Counted from the first letter of the stretch, positions 16,965 to 28,159 are shown. The stretch is DNA of 64,000 nucleotides from Saprospiraceae bacterium (GCA_020848995.1 JADLHA010000028.1:100204-164203); one strand, 5' to 3'. A program made the numbers and translations. The notes: generated from the sequence alone by a model not told the origin.

Positions 16965-17834
16965 TTATTGTACGCGCTTCACCCTGAAGCCGGCTTCTCG
17001 AAGCCGGAAAAGAACACCCCCTTGCCCCCCGAGGTGACCGGCTCCCACTGCAAACAAACAAACGTTCGTTCGCATGGCGTCTGCGATCAGCGGAACCCAT
17101 GTGCGGTTGCGCCGGTCGAGCATCATTTCAATGTAAGGTGTCAGCGAAGCATCGCTGGTAGCCACCGACTCCGCAAGCTTTTCAATTTCTTGTTCCCGGT
17201 ACCAGCGGTACATTTCATCGGATGCGCTTTGGTGAGCGCGAACGGATTCGAGCAACATTTGCGCCTGAACGGAGTAGGGTATGCTGTCGAACAGCGACAA
17301 CTGGAATTCGAGCGTTTCAAGGCCTTCCAGGCCTTTTTCCTGAAGGCGGGCCATTTCGGCGAGTTCGAGTTCGTAGGATTTCAACCGCCCATCGCGAAAG
17401 GCCATGGGATTGCCTTCGGAAGCGGTCAGCGCACTCAGAAACAATGGCTTGAACCGCTCAAAAAATTGTAGGGGTATTCCGATGGAATCGAAATGGTTGC
17501 TGAGCAGTTGGTATTCGGATTCGCTCAACAGCTCCGAAAGGCGCAGATCCCCATCCATGAACAGGCGATCCATGATGCCCATCAGCCCGGAAAGTTCCTG
17601 CATTTCGTCCATGTCGACTTCCGTGTAGATCTTTTCAGCAGATGCAAAAGCCGCTTCAAAACCGGCAGGGAGAAAGTACTGATCAGACGGGATCACGTGG
17701 ACAGTACCAAAAAGGTATGCGTATTTACCCGATGCCGGGTCTTCAATTTTCCACAACAAACCCGGATCCTGGGCATTTAGGCCGGTCAGGCCCAGTAGCC
17801 AGGATAAGGAGGAGAACAGGTGTTTTAACTTCAT
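16965..17834 (-). CDS. TraB/GumN family protein
   Basis: A 289-residue secreted protein of the TraB/PrgY/GumN family, a fold proposed to be a metal-dependent peptidase. A signal peptide (cleavage after GLNAQ) is followed by LLWKIEDP and FGTVHVIP, with the conserved GTVH histidine. The C-terminal AVGAGHLGGQGGV motif carries the second conserved histidine. At residues 267-271 the gene contains an imperfect AACGTT palindrome (17057-17070). Its substrate is unknown. Confidence 0.9.
   Translation of the reverse strand: MKLKHLFSSLSWLLGLTGLNAQDPGLLWKIEDPASGKYAYLFGTVHVIPSDQYFLPAGFEAAFASAEKIYTEVDMDEMQELSGLMGIMDRLFMDGDLRLSELLSESEYQLLSNHFDSIGIPLQFFERFKPLFLSALTASEGNPMAFRDGRLKSYELELAEMARLQEKGLEGLETLEFQLSLFDSIPYSVQAQMLLESVRAHQSASDEMYRWYREQEIEKLAESVATSDASLTPYIEMMLDRRNRTWVPLIADAMRTNVCLFAVGAGHLGGQGGVLFRLREAGFRVKRVQ
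17057..17070. repeat. Imperfect AACGTT-centred palindrome inside the TraB-like gene
   Basis: AACAAACGTTCGTT: 12 of 14 positions are self-complementary, with one mismatched pair. It is part of the class seen at 1765, 1900, 36532 and 46879. It is read in a different codon phase from the other coding copies, so protein constraint does not explain the shared sequence. Confidence 0.45.
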
Positions 17835-17840
17835 TTTCTT

Positions 17841-18581
17841 TTAATGGCTGCGATTTTGCAGCATGTATTCATAAAAAAGGATCCCTGCGGCCACCGATAC
17901 GTTGAGCGACTGGATTTTGCCGGGGGTGGGGATGCCGGCCACTTCGTCGGCAATCGCCAAAATTTCGGCTGAAACCCCCGTACCCTCAGATCCGAGTACA
18001 ATGGCCAGGGGGCGACAAAGATCGACCTCCCGAACCGATTTATTTGCCCGCTCACTGGCACACAGAATAACAAGTCCGCTGTCTTTGAGTTGCCGAATTC
18101 CGTGCAATAGATTTTTTTCGCGGCAAACCGGCAGGCTCATCAAAGCACCAGAGGACGCTTTAATGGCCTCACTGTTTACCGGAGCACTGTTTTTGGTACC
18201 AATGAGCAATCCATGCAGACCAAACACTTCAGCAGACCGCGCAATGGCTCCGAAATTGCGCACGTCGCTGATGCCATCGCAGACGGCAACCGCCGGAGCA
18301 ATACCCTGAAGGAAAAGGCCGTCGACCAGGTTCTGGACCTGGTGAAAGGGTATGGAAGCCGTAATGGCGACGACGCCCTGGTGGTTGAAACGACTCAGGC
18401 GGTCGAGCTTGGACTTGGGAACCCGAAGGACGGGAATCCCGCTGCCACGGGCCAAGCGCACCAGCAATTTCGTCTCTTCCTTGTCCAGGGTTTCCGAAAT
18501 AAAAATTTTCTGTATGGCGGTTTGGGCAGCTATTGCCTCGCGTACTGCGTTTTTACCGAGAACCAATTCTTTTTTCTCCAT
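17841..18581 (-). CDS. rlmB: 23S rRNA (guanosine-2'-O)-methyltransferase RlmB-like
   Basis: A 246-residue TrmH/SpoU-class methyltransferase. The N-terminal L30e-like substrate-binding domain covers about residues 5-75. The knotted SPOUT domain has the three motifs: ISDVRNFGAIARSAEVFG, VLGSEGTGVS and QSLNVSVAAGILFYE. The full-length start MEKKELVLGKNAVREAI is the usual RlmB N-terminus. RlmB methylates G2251 in E. coli; other TrmH-like targets are possible. It is 6 bases from the TraB-like gene and divergent from the M36 protease. Confidence 0.93.
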   Translation of the reverse strand: MEKKELVLGKNAVREAIAAQTAIQKIFISETLDKEETKLLVRLARGSGIPVLRVPKSKLDRLSRFNHQGVVAITASIPFHQVQNLVDGLFLQGIAPAVAVCDGISDVRNFGAIARSAEVFGLHGLLIGTKNSAPVNSEAIKASSGALMSLPVCREKNLLHGIRQLKDSGLVILCASERANKSVREVDLCRPLAIVLGSEGTGVSAEILAIADEVAGIPTPGKIQSLNVSVAAGILFYEYMLQNRSH

Positions 18582-18632
18582 TTACAGCTTAAAATTATTG
18601 CTAATTTCACAATTCAAAACGCAATTGAATAT

Positions 18633-21600
18633 ATGAAAAATTTAATGTGTAAATTATTGATTACCACAATAATATTATTGCATGTACCACTTCATGCCCA
18701 ACAAGACCCGGCAGTCGGGAAAAGTCTGGAGCGCTTACGGTCCCTTGCTCCCGGAATGGGTTTGTCGATAGAGGACATTTCCGACGTCGCCGTTTCGGAC
18801 CTCTATCGCTCGGAGCACAACGGCATCACCCACGTGTACCTGATCCAGCGTTACCGGGAAATCCCGGTCTACAACGCCATTACCTCGTTTCACGTTGCAC
18901 CGGATGGAAAGGTATTCGATAGTCCGTCGCGATTTTATTCATCCCTGGCGGATAAGGTGAATGCCACCCGGCCGAGGATCAGCGAAGCGCAGGCACTGAC
19001 CCGCATCGTCGAAGACCTCCAGATCCCCAATGCACTGGTGCCGACCAACCTCGTCCGCAACGACCACGGAGGCCGGGAATTTCCCGCAACCAACTTTACC
19101 ATGAGTCCCATTCCCGTCAAATTGGTTTACATGCCCGTTGATGAAGGCCGAAGCCTCCATCTCGCATGGGACCTGACCCTGGAACTCTCCATGCGCGAAG
19201 ATTACTGGTCCATCCGTGTGGATGCAACGACCGGGGAGATCCTGGACCGGCATAACTTGACGGTAAAATGCAGTTTCGGACATGTGCATAACCAGGAAAA
19301 AATCTCTTCCGCTTCTGGAGAAAGGGAGCATACCTGCTCGGGAGTTGCGGCCATATCCATGCGCGAATCCGCTCTGGAGATCCCCGCGGCTGCTTCTCCA
19401 TCATCGACGGGTTCATACCGCGTCATTGCCGTGCCGGATGAAAGTCCGAAGCACGGCAGCCACCAACTCGTAGTCAAACCAGGATATTCCAATGCTTCCC
19501 CGTTTGGTTGGCACGACACCAACGGAGTCGATGGCGCAGAACACCAGATCACCCGGGGCAACAACGTCCATGCCTACCTGGACCGAAATGCAGACAATGT
19601 CGCAGATGGGCTTGAGCCCAGTGGGGGCAGCGACCTGCTGTTCGATTTCCCTTACGATGCAAACGTGGAGCCGGATGTTTACAAGGAAGCCGCACAGGTC
19701 AATCTGTTTTACATGAACAACATGATGCACGATATCAGTTACCAGTATGGCTTTAACGAGGCGGCGGGCAACTTCCAATCTAACAATTATGGCAAAGGTG
19801 GACGCGATGCGGACTACGTTCGCGCAGAAGCACAGGACGGATCCGGCACCAGCAATGCTAACTTCGCCACACCTGCCGACGGCACGGGAGGGCGAATGCA
19901 GATGTTCCTGTGGCTGGCCTCTCAGGAGGAAACCTACATCGTAGGTCCTGATTCATTAGCAGCTTCCATTGATTGCAGACGTGGAGCGTTCGGCGCAGCT
20001 CCCACAGACGTTCCCATTAGGGCGCAGGTCGCGGTTGCAAACGATTACTCGGCCAATCCCAGCCTAGGTTGTAAGGAGGGCTACAAACGGTCCGAAGTCG
20101 AGGGTAAGATCTTGCTCATCGAAAGGGGTACCTGTGAATTTGGCCTTAAATCGCTCAACGCACAAAAGGCTGGAGCCGTGGCGGTCATCATCTGCAATTT
20201 CGACGATACTTATGTGAATATGGGTGCTGGCGCCGTTGGTGGTCAGGTCACCATTCCTGCCTACTTCACCACAAAGTCGATCTGCACCCGCCTCAAACTC
20301 ATCGTGCAAACAGACACCCTCGTGATGGAGATCCGCCGGCCCGGAGCCAACGCAGGGCCTGACAGTTTGGATGGCGATTTCGACAACGGCATCATCGCCC
20401 ATGAATACGGGCACGGCATTTCCAACCGGCTGACCGGGGGACCTTCCAGTTCCGGTTGCCTTGGCAACGGTGAGCAAATGGGGGAGGGCTGGAGCGATTT
20501 TATGACGCTGATCACCTCTGCAAAAGCAGGCGATTTTGGTGCCATGCCACGCGGGATCGGCACCTTTGCACTCAACGAAAGGCCTGACGGATTGGGCATC
20601 AGGCGCAGGCCTTATACGACCGATATGAGCTTCAACGAATTCACGTATAAGGACATGACTGCTGAAGTCCACGATCTGGGCGAGATCTGGACCACAGTCA
20701 TCTGGGACCTCTACTGGGCGCTTGCCGACGAATATGGCTACGACCCGGATTTTACCAACAAGGCCGCCGGCAACAACATCGCCATTCAGCTTGTGTTTGA
20801 TGGTATGAAACTCCAACCCTGTTCGCCGGGAATGATCGATGGTCGCAACGCCATTTTAAAAGCAGACACCATCAACAATAAAGGGGCTAATGCCTGTTTG
20901 ATCTGGAATGTATTTGCCCGCAGGGGGATGGGCTATTTCGCCAAACAGGGATCGAACAACCAGGTTGGTGACGAGACCCTGAGTTTTATTGCTGCGCCCA
21001 TTTGCGTCGACAGGATCCTCTTTTCCAAGCGAGCCGGTTATTACAAAGATCCCGCAACCTTTGTCAAAAATGACGTCGTCAAACCGGGAGACGCTTTCCG
21101 CATTACCCTGGAAATCGACAATTACCGACCCGGCGCTGCCAATGATGTCGTAATCCGGGATCGAATTCCACAGGGATGCAGTTATGTAAGCGGCTCGGGA
21201 TCGATTGCTCCCCAGGTTATTGGTGACGAGCTCGTATGGAACCTGGGTCAGATGAAATCTTTGGAATCGCGGCGCATCGAATATTCCCTGCAGAGCAGCA
21301 TTGCAAATGCTTCTTCTACTCTTTGGTACGACGATTGCGAATCAGGCGAAGGCATTTGGGAAGTTGACATACTGAAAGGTGACCGGCTATGGTACCACGA
21401 CGAGGGATTTGGGGTGGACGACTCCTATTCCTGGATTGCTGAGGAAGGAGAAAATGGTTCCGATGACTTCTTTTTTTACAACAGGGACCCCCTCCCACTT
21501 CCCGACGACAATCCCGCCTTATTGTTCCAACACTTCTTCAACACCGAAACAGGTTTTGACGGTGGCGTCGTCGAAGCTTCGACCGACGGATTTGTGTGGA

Positions 21601-22223
21601 AGCAGTTGACCGACGACAAATTTTCCTTGAACGGCTATACCGGCCCCATTGACTATCAAGCCTTTGTTGTGCCAAACCTGCTGGCTTTTTCGGGACAATC
21701 GGGAGGTTTTATTCCTTCAGTGATCGACCTGTCGGATTACAAGGGCAAAAGCATCTATTTGCGCTTCCGCTTTGGCAACGACAGTCTGAACCTTAGCTCG
21801 GACCAGACTACGATCCTGGGATGGGTTGTAGACAACATCGAGCTGATCCTTCCCCGGTTTTACAATTCCGAAGCCTGCCTGGCAACCGCAGAAGGGATCG
21901 CGGAGTGCGCATCCCTCGACCGCAAAGGGGTTCTTGCCGATTCAGATAAGATCGTTGACACCCAGGACGGCGAAAATTCCTCCGGAGCGTTGATGGTTTA
22001 TCCCAACCCCGGAGCCAAACAGGTGTATGTCCGCATCGACGATGACGCGGCGTATGACGAATTGTCACTGATGCAAACAAACGGTCAGGTGCTGCAACGC
22101 ATTCCCCTCGGGGGCGGAAATCCGCTTTACCGCATCGATACAGAAAATTTGCCCAGGGGTATGTTGATCCTGCGGGCACAAGGTCCAAATGGCACTGCCG
22201 TTCGTAAGCTGTTTATGAGGTAA
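18633..22223 (+). CDS. Secreted M36 (fungalysin-type) metalloprotease with PA domain and T9SS sorting domain
   Basis: A 1196-residue exported zinc protease. In order: signal peptide (cleavage after PLHAQ), an FTP/PepSY-like propeptide (about 25-210) and the M36 catalytic domain with HEYGHGIS at about 589 and the third zinc ligand in EGWSDF. A PA domain is inserted at about 470-555 (GKILLIERGTCEFGLK). After the protease come a DUF11-like beta domain (NDVVIRDRIPQG), a jelly-roll module (WYHDEGFGVDDSYSW) and a T9SS type A sorting domain (MVYPNPGAKQVYV to KLFMR). The frame is open to 18213, but the signal peptide begins at 18633. It likely digests extracellular protein. Confidence 0.95.
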   Translation: MKNLMCKLLITTIILLHVPLHAQQDPAVGKSLERLRSLAPGMGLSIEDISDVAVSDLYRSEHNGITHVYLIQRYREIPVYNAITSFHVAPDGKVFDSPSRFYSSLADKVNATRPRISEAQALTRIVEDLQIPNALVPTNLVRNDHGGREFPATNFTMSPIPVKLVYMPVDEGRSLHLAWDLTLELSMREDYWSIRVDATTGEILDRHNLTVKCSFGHVHNQEKISSASGEREHTCSGVAAISMRESALEIPAAASPSSTGSYRVIAVPDESPKHGSHQLVVKPGYSNASPFGWHDTNGVDGAEHQITRGNNVHAYLDRNADNVADGLEPSGGSDLLFDFPYDANVEPDVYKEAAQVNLFYMNNMMHDISYQYGFNEAAGNFQSNNYGKGGRDADYVRAEAQDGSGTSNANFATPADGTGGRMQMFLWLASQEETYIVGPDSLAASIDCRRGAFGAAPTDVPIRAQVAVANDYSANPSLGCKEGYKRSEVEGKILLIERGTCEFGLKSLNAQKAGAVAVIICNFDDTYVNMGAGAVGGQVTIPAYFTTKSICTRLKLIVQTDTLVMEIRRPGANAGPDSLDGDFDNGIIAHEYGHGISNRLTGGPSSSGCLGNGEQMGEGWSDFMTLITSAKAGDFGAMPRGIGTFALNERPDGLGIRRRPYTTDMSFNEFTYKDMTAEVHDLGEIWTTVIWDLYWALADEYGYDPDFTNKAAGNNIAIQLVFDGMKLQPCSPGMIDGRNAILKADTINNKGANACLIWNVFARRGMGYFAKQGSNNQVGDETLSFIAAPICVDRILFSKRAGYYKDPATFVKNDVVKPGDAFRITLEIDNYRPGAANDVVIRDRIPQGCSYVSGSGSIAPQVIGDELVWNLGQMKSLESRRIEYSLQSSIANASSTLWYDDCESGEGIWEVDILKGDRLWYHDEGFGVDDSYSWIAEEGENGSDDFFFYNRDPLPLPDDNPALLFQHFFNTETGFDGGVVEASTDGFVWKQLTDDKFSLNGYTGPIDYQAFVVPNLLAFSGQSGGFIPSVIDLSDYKGKSIYLRFRFGNDSLNLSSDQTTILGWVVDNIELILPRFYNSEACLATAEGIAECASLDRKGVLADSDKIVDTQDGENSSGALMVYPNPGAKQVYVRIDDDAAYDELSLMQTNGQVLQRIPLGGGNPLYRIDTENLPRGMLILRAQGPNGTAVRKLFMR

Positions 22224-22240
22224 ACGAACGTCTGTTCGTT
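22223..22240. repeat. Split AACGAAC/GTTCGTT inverted repeat after the M36 stop
   Basis: AACGAAC, 4 bases, then GTTCGTT, starting at the last base of the TAA stop codon. It is a gapped version of the AACGTT palindromes, and like the copy after rny it abuts a stop codon. Confidence 0.45.
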
Positions 22241-22253
22241 ATAAGATCTGTTG

Positions 22254-22285
22254 AAAATCCGGATACCCGAAAGTGTCCGGATTTT
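22254..22285 (+). terminator. Rho-independent terminator after the M36 gene
   Basis: AAAATCCGGA (22254-22263) pairs with TCCGGATTTT (22276-22285), followed by more T residues. It is 30 bases after the stop codon. Confidence 0.8.
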
Positions 22286-22370
22286 TTGTTGAAAAGGTGC
22301 AGACTGCATGATTGCATGGCCGGGTTCTTACCAGCGATTGAATGAAATGTGAGAATACCAGTAAACAGGA

Positions 22371-22805
22371 TTAGGGTTCAAAGACCTGAACCTTTCGGGT
22401 GATCTCCACGAAGCGCTTTGTGAATTTGCCTTCGTATCGCGTTGCGCGGATGAGGTGGTTGTCGATCCAATGGTAATTGCCGCCTCTGGGCTTATTGAGC
22501 AACAGATAGTGGTATTTGAAGCCGCGCAGTTTAAGCCAATTTTCCGTGATCTCCCGGTGCGCTTCAGTGCGCGAAGAAAAAAACGTGATGATGTGCCCTT
22601 CGTCGTACCAGTGGTTGATGACTTTCAACGCATCGGGATATGCCTCGGCGCTAACCATGCGTTCAGGTTCCTCGTTGGGAATGTCGTCACAAATCGTGCC
22701 GTCAATATCGATCAAGAAATTTTTGACTTCCGGGGGTAAAATGGGCGAGGCCCGGTGGCCTTCGGCATCGGTGTTTTCTTTGAGAATGGATTCCTCGTTA
22801 TTCAT
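22371..22805 (-). CDS. HAD-superfamily phosphatase-like protein
   Basis: A 144-residue HAD-fold protein. Motif I is FLIDIDGTICDD (about residue 31, nucleophile Asp), motif II is FFSSR, and a lysine plus acidic residue follow in NKPRGGNYHWIDN. This small capless form is common in Bacteroidota and is often labelled a phosphoheptose- or polynucleotide-phosphatase-like protein; the substrate is not known. The gene lies 15 bases after the coiled-coil gene in the same direction, so the two may share an mRNA. Confidence 0.85.
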   Translation of the reverse strand: MNNEESILKENTDAEGHRASPILPPEVKNFLIDIDGTICDDIPNEEPERMVSAEAYPDALKVINHWYDEGHIITFFSSRTEAHREITENWLKLRGFKYHYLLLNKPRGGNYHWIDNHLIRATRYEGKFTKRFVEITRKVQVFEP

Positions 22806-22820
22806 CTGAACGCGATGGGT

Positions 22821-24173
22821 TCATTCCTCATCCAGGGTGCTTTCAACATTGTGGCTTGAAGGACTTTCCTCTTCGGGCTGCACCTCAGTAACAGATGATG
22901 ACTCTTTTGCTTCGCCTGGTTCGGCACTTGGCAGGTCTTTTTTGCGGCTTCCTCTCTTGCGGACTTCTTTGAGTGATTCAGCCGCTTTGGTGAGTTTTTC
23001 CTGAACTTCCTCAGAAATGTTTTCGTGAGATTGCACAATGGAATCCGCTATCTGGGCTTTTACCTTTTCCTTTTCCGCTTCTAGGAGTGCTTTTTGCTCG
23101 AGGCGTTTCTGGTTTTTCTCCTCGCGTTTTTTCATTGAGGTCTGTTGGCGGTCGAGCTTTTCACGGGTGGCCAGCAATTCCTCCAGTTTCGCTTCCTTGG
23201 ACTTCAGGCGCTCTTCGATCATGCGGATCTTCGCCACCCGGATCTGGGCTTCCAGTTGACCGTCGGTAACCGCGATCCGCCTGTTTTCAAATTCGATGTT
23301 CTTGCGCTCAAAGGCGATGGAATCTTCGAGCCGCTTAATGGCCCCCAGCAGACCTTCGTATCGCTTGTTGAATTTGTCGGCGGAGCCTTCGTCTTGCTGG
23401 CGGTGTTGAGGGCGGCTTTCGCGTTTGCTGCGGATGAGGTTGAAGTTGTCGTTGATCCGTGCCAACAGCGCTTCAAAATCCTTGCGCAGCAATCCTCGTT
23501 GCTTAATGTCCTTCTGAATGGCGATCATTTCGTCGACCAGGGGCTTGATCACGGCGCCATTTTCGATTTTCGCAGTGATCGCCGAAAGCTTATCTGAAAA
23601 TTGCTGGGCCAATTCACGGGATTTTTGAACCATGACCGACTGACGTGCTTTCCTTAGTTTTTTGAGCTCGTCAAACAGTGCATTCGATTTTTCCCGGAGC
23701 GAGTCCGAATGATCGCGCAAAATATTTTTGTCGAATATGTGCTGCTGAACACCTCCCCACAGGTCCCGAAGCTCATTCCACAGGTTATCGTCAAATTCCT
23801 CCAGGCGCTTGATCTTATCGGACAAGTCCTCCAGCTGGTTCTTGAAATTCTTGTAAAGCTTTGTGGAGAGTACGACAAAATGCCATTCCATCTGTGCCCG
23901 CTGAACAACGTCGGACTTTTCAACCTTGAGGTCGTCGGGGAGAATGGTCTCTGCCATGGTCAGTTCCATCACGCGGTGCGAGGCGGAAACCGGAAAATCC
24001 AAATCGGATCCCACACGCCAGTGAGACATCATCTGGTTGTAAAAATCTTCGGTGATGTCTGCTTCCGGAATGCTCCAAATGTCGACTTTATTTTCGTCGG
24101 CATTGAGTGAAATGGCCAGCAACACGCGCTCCTCATTGTTATTGGTCCCCCAAATGACCAGCCTGGATTTCAT
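22821..24173 (-). CDS. Coiled-coil protein of a Bacteroidota-conserved family, function unknown
   Basis: A 450-residue protein. The N-terminal ~110 residues form a folded domain (RLVIWGTNNNEERVLLAISL...IWSIPE), then comes a long, highly charged coiled coil (about 115-390) and an acidic, low-complexity tail (about 395-450). I recognise the N-terminal pattern from uncharacterised Bacteroidota proteins, some labelled DNA-repair ATPase without a visible ATPase motif; no Walker motif is seen here. It has no signal peptide, so it should be cytoplasmic. The HAD gene follows it closely. Confidence 0.75.
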   Translation of the reverse strand: MKSRLVIWGTNNNEERVLLAISLNADENKVDIWSIPEADITEDFYNQMMSHWRVGSDLDFPVSASHRVMELTMAETILPDDLKVEKSDVVQRAQMEWHFVVLSTKLYKNFKNQLEDLSDKIKRLEEFDDNLWNELRDLWGGVQQHIFDKNILRDHSDSLREKSNALFDELKKLRKARQSVMVQKSRELAQQFSDKLSAITAKIENGAVIKPLVDEMIAIQKDIKQRGLLRKDFEALLARINDNFNLIRSKRESRPQHRQQDEGSADKFNKRYEGLLGAIKRLEDSIAFERKNIEFENRRIAVTDGQLEAQIRVAKIRMIEERLKSKEAKLEELLATREKLDRQQTSMKKREEKNQKRLEQKALLEAEKEKVKAQIADSIVQSHENISEEVQEKLTKAAESLKEVRKRGSRKKDLPSAEPGEAKESSSVTEVQPEEESPSSHNVESTLDEE

Positions 24174-24345
24174 GAAATCTCGTTTACTTTCCCCAATTTG
24201 TAATATATAGACCTCTGATAAAGAGGTTTTTGTATGTTGTTATCCCCATTTGATTCCCAATGTCCCGATGGTCTGGCAGGGTAGATGGGTCCCGGAGTAA
24301 ATGCAAAAATCAATCCAAATTCCCGAAATTCCAATAAAATTGAAA

Positions 24346-25344
<999 letters not shown>

Positions 25345-25363
25345 CGCTCTTTGAGATTTTTTG

Positions 25364-25394
25364 CAAAGTTAAACTGCTTCAAAGCACGGGCAAA
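25364..25394 (-). promoter_or_regulatory. Bacteroidota-type promoter of asd
   Basis: On the minus strand TTTG (25394-25391), a 19-base spacer and TAACTTTG (25371-25364). This matches the Bacteroidota consensus TTTG-N19-21-TAnnTTTG exactly, 19 bases upstream of the ATG. Confidence 0.75.
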
Positions 25395-25558
25395 CGAAAG
25401 TCAACCTTAAGGTCCTTACCGCTTTTTAGAATGCCGGGTTTACATTTCCAAGCCGCAAATGGACAAGGCTTTTTCAGGTACTGATCTATTTATTCAATTC
25501 CCCAAAGTGCTTATGGAATAGCTTGTTGCTTCGGATTCGCAGGGCGTAGCTTCGCCTT

Positions 25559-28129
25559 ATGAGAACCACCCTGCAGATCATGGTGCTGTGGGCAGTTGTG
25601 TATGCGTGCTCTGTGGCACAATGGGTCGACCAATTCGACCACACTTTGGACACAGCCTGGTTCGGGGACCGCAGCCATTTCGTCGTCGACCCACTGGCGC
25701 GATTGAGGCTGCAGTCGCCGGCAGCCGGATCGTCTGCGCTCTGGAGGCGATATGCCATGATGGATTCTGTGGTGCTCTCCTGTTCCGCATTCCTGGAGTT
25801 CAGTCCTTCTGCAACCAACAGGCTGGTGATCTATTTGGCATCTGCTGAACCCCGGACGGATGCCAGTGCCCATCTGCGCCTGGAAATAGGGGAAAATGGT
25901 AACCTCGACACCTGGAAACTGTATTGCTTTGCAAGCGGCAAAGATACCCTGCTGGCTTCTGGAGAGCCGGGAGCGATGGCTACCGGCCCCCTTGCCATTC
26001 GCTTCGAGCTGAAGCGGCTTCCACCAGACAATTGGACCCTGTACGCCGGGACGGTAGCGCGTGATACGTCCTTTTCCGGAATTTCATTCACCACCACCTG
26101 GCCTGGCGGCGAGGAAGCCGTTTACTTTGGAATCCGTTGTATTTACACAGAAACCAGGAAATCCGCCTTTGCGTTCGACGACATCTCAGCTTCTGTAGAC
26201 CGAACCCCGCCGTCCATTTCCAGTCACCAGATTTCAGGAAATGAAACCATTGCCTTCCGTTTCGACGAACGCCTCGATAGCGCATCCTGCAACAAAACCA
26301 TGCGCTTCAAGCTCGATGACCGGGAGGTTCCGGTGTCCGCTCAGTGGAGCTCAGAAACGGTTTTGCGGCTGACATTTGGCAGCGCCTTTGTTTCAGGTAA
26401 GCGCTACACCCTCGACTACGAGGGTATTGCGGACCTTTCCGGCAACGTCAGTCAACCCCAGCGCTATGCGTTTCGCACAGGCAACGGAAGGACTCCACAG
26501 CCGGCTGAACTCGTCATCTCCGAAGTCATGCCGGATCCCTCACCACCCTTTGTACTTCCCGAAGTGGAATACGTGGAAATCCACAACCGCACACCAGATT
26601 TTCTGAATCTCTCCGGCTGTCGCTTTTCGGATGGCTCCTCCTGGGTTGTGCTTCCCGACAGCATCCTCCCACCAGGTGCCTATGCCATTCTCTGCCCGGG
26701 AACCGCTGTCGAGGCTTTCCGTGCATTTGGCTTGACGGTCGGCGTGGATGCTTTTCCTGCGCTGAACAACACCGGCGATGTGCTGGAGCTGCGCGATCCC
26801 GGTGATCGATACCTCTTTCAATGCAGGTATTCATTGGCAGATTATGGCGATGTCGTCGTGGCAGAGGGCGGGTATGCGCTGGAATGGATTTCCTTGGAAG
26901 CCCCCTGCATCGCCAAGGGCGGATTTGTGCCAAGCCGGGATCCAAAGCGGGGCACACCGGGAACCGCCAACTCATGGATTTCCCTTGAGCGCGATACCTC
27001 GGGTCCGCAACTTACCCAAGTGTATGCCCTCAGCGAATGGGAAGTTTCGCTTCGTTTTGATGAATTGCTTCATCCGGATCTGGTAATGCACCCGGGAGAT
27101 TTTCGTGTAGAACCTGGCATTGGGGTCGCCGCCGTGGATTTCGGCGATGCCCGGAATGAATTGCATTTGGTGCTGCACCAACCCCTGGAGCCGAGTCGCT
27201 GGTATGTCGCTGTTTGCGATCGGGTAGCAGACTGCAGTGGCAGGGTCGCACATCTCACCAGCGGATCCTTCGCAAAACCTAAAGTACCGGTACCTGGTGA
27301 CCTGGTCTGGTCAGAGGTCCTGTTCAACCCATGGAGCTACCATTTCGATTTTGTCGAGATCCATAACCGCTCCGGATCGCCCATAGCCCTCCGGGGGCTC
27401 GTATTGTCAAATCCGCTGACCGGCGAGGCAAGCTATCCCATGCACGGACAGCGGGTGATTGCTCCCGGCGGATATTTCGCACTGACTTCCGATCCCGAAG
27501 ACCTCGCATCCGTTTATCCGGCATGCGATCCGATCAATACGGCTGCGGAGACCATACCTCCGATCGATGACGATGGTGGTGTCCTCGTGCTCGCTTACGC
27601 AGACGGTCAACGCATACTAACACTTGATAGTTTTGTATGTTCCGCTGAATGGCATCACCCATGGGCCGGGGATCCGGAGGGAAAGTCCCTGGAAAAAATA
27701 AATCCGTCATTGCCCTCAGCATTTCCTGGCAGCTGGCAAACTGCCCTGGCCGGAATTGGTTTTGCCACACCCGGGAAACCCAACAGCCAATTCGTTTCGC
27801 TGCTCGACGCCGGCAAGGGAAAACCCTATGCCATTCAGTCGCGAAGGGTCAGTCCAAACGGCGACGGATTCGAGGACAGCTGGATCCTAACATTTGGTTC
27901 CATTGAGACCGGTTGGCATGCTTCCATCGATTTGTACGATCTGTCGGGCAATGCCGTATGCAGGGTTTATAGTGGTTTGGTGGCGCCGCTTCAATGGATC
28001 ATCTGGCACGGGCAGGGCCCCCAGGGGCTGCCATTGACTCCGGGAAACTACATTGCCATCATTACTTTGAAACATCCTTCCGGGAAGCGATCCGAATACA
28101 AAGAAGCCGTTGCCCTGCTTCGCGAATGA
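25559..28129 (+). CDS. Large secreted protein with lamin-tail domains and a gliding/T9SS-type C-terminus
   Basis: An 856-residue exported protein. Signal peptide (cleavage after YACSVAQ), a jelly-roll domain (about 20-215), Ig-like Big_5 modules (IAFRFDERLDSASCNKTM and VSLRFDELLHPDL), and two lamin-tail domains (EYVEIHNRTPDFLNLSGC and DFVEIHNRSGSPIALRG). The C-terminus (SPNGDGFEDSW ... DLYDLSGN ... PLTPGNYIAIITL) resembles FlgD-like and CHU_C T9SS domains. Such proteins are surface or secreted; lamin-tail domains here are probably structural or linked to nucleases and calcium. No catalytic domain was seen. The ATG at 25559 gives the signal peptide directly. Confidence 0.85.
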   Translation: MRTTLQIMVLWAVVYACSVAQWVDQFDHTLDTAWFGDRSHFVVDPLARLRLQSPAAGSSALWRRYAMMDSVVLSCSAFLEFSPSATNRLVIYLASAEPRTDASAHLRLEIGENGNLDTWKLYCFASGKDTLLASGEPGAMATGPLAIRFELKRLPPDNWTLYAGTVARDTSFSGISFTTTWPGGEEAVYFGIRCIYTETRKSAFAFDDISASVDRTPPSISSHQISGNETIAFRFDERLDSASCNKTMRFKLDDREVPVSAQWSSETVLRLTFGSAFVSGKRYTLDYEGIADLSGNVSQPQRYAFRTGNGRTPQPAELVISEVMPDPSPPFVLPEVEYVEIHNRTPDFLNLSGCRFSDGSSWVVLPDSILPPGAYAILCPGTAVEAFRAFGLTVGVDAFPALNNTGDVLELRDPGDRYLFQCRYSLADYGDVVVAEGGYALEWISLEAPCIAKGGFVPSRDPKRGTPGTANSWISLERDTSGPQLTQVYALSEWEVSLRFDELLHPDLVMHPGDFRVEPGIGVAAVDFGDARNELHLVLHQPLEPSRWYVAVCDRVADCSGRVAHLTSGSFAKPKVPVPGDLVWSEVLFNPWSYHFDFVEIHNRSGSPIALRGLVLSNPLTGEASYPMHGQRVIAPGGYFALTSDPEDLASVYPACDPINTAAETIPPIDDDGGVLVLAYADGQRILTLDSFVCSAEWHHPWAGDPEGKSLEKINPSLPSAFPGSWQTALAGIGFATPGKPNSQFVSLLDAGKGKPYAIQSRRVSPNGDGFEDSWILTFGSIETGWHASIDLYDLSGNAVCRVYSGLVAPLQWIIWHGQGPQGLPLTPGNYIAIITLKHPSGKRSEYKEAVALLRE

Positions 28130-28159
28130 GATGCGGAATTCCCTCCATGTCCGTTTGGT

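Noticed and set aside
24211..24231. ACCTCT/AGAGGT hairpin with T run upstream of the coiled-coil gene
   Set aside because: The T run is on the plus strand, where no gene ends; both neighbouring genes are on the minus strand. Not called as a terminator.
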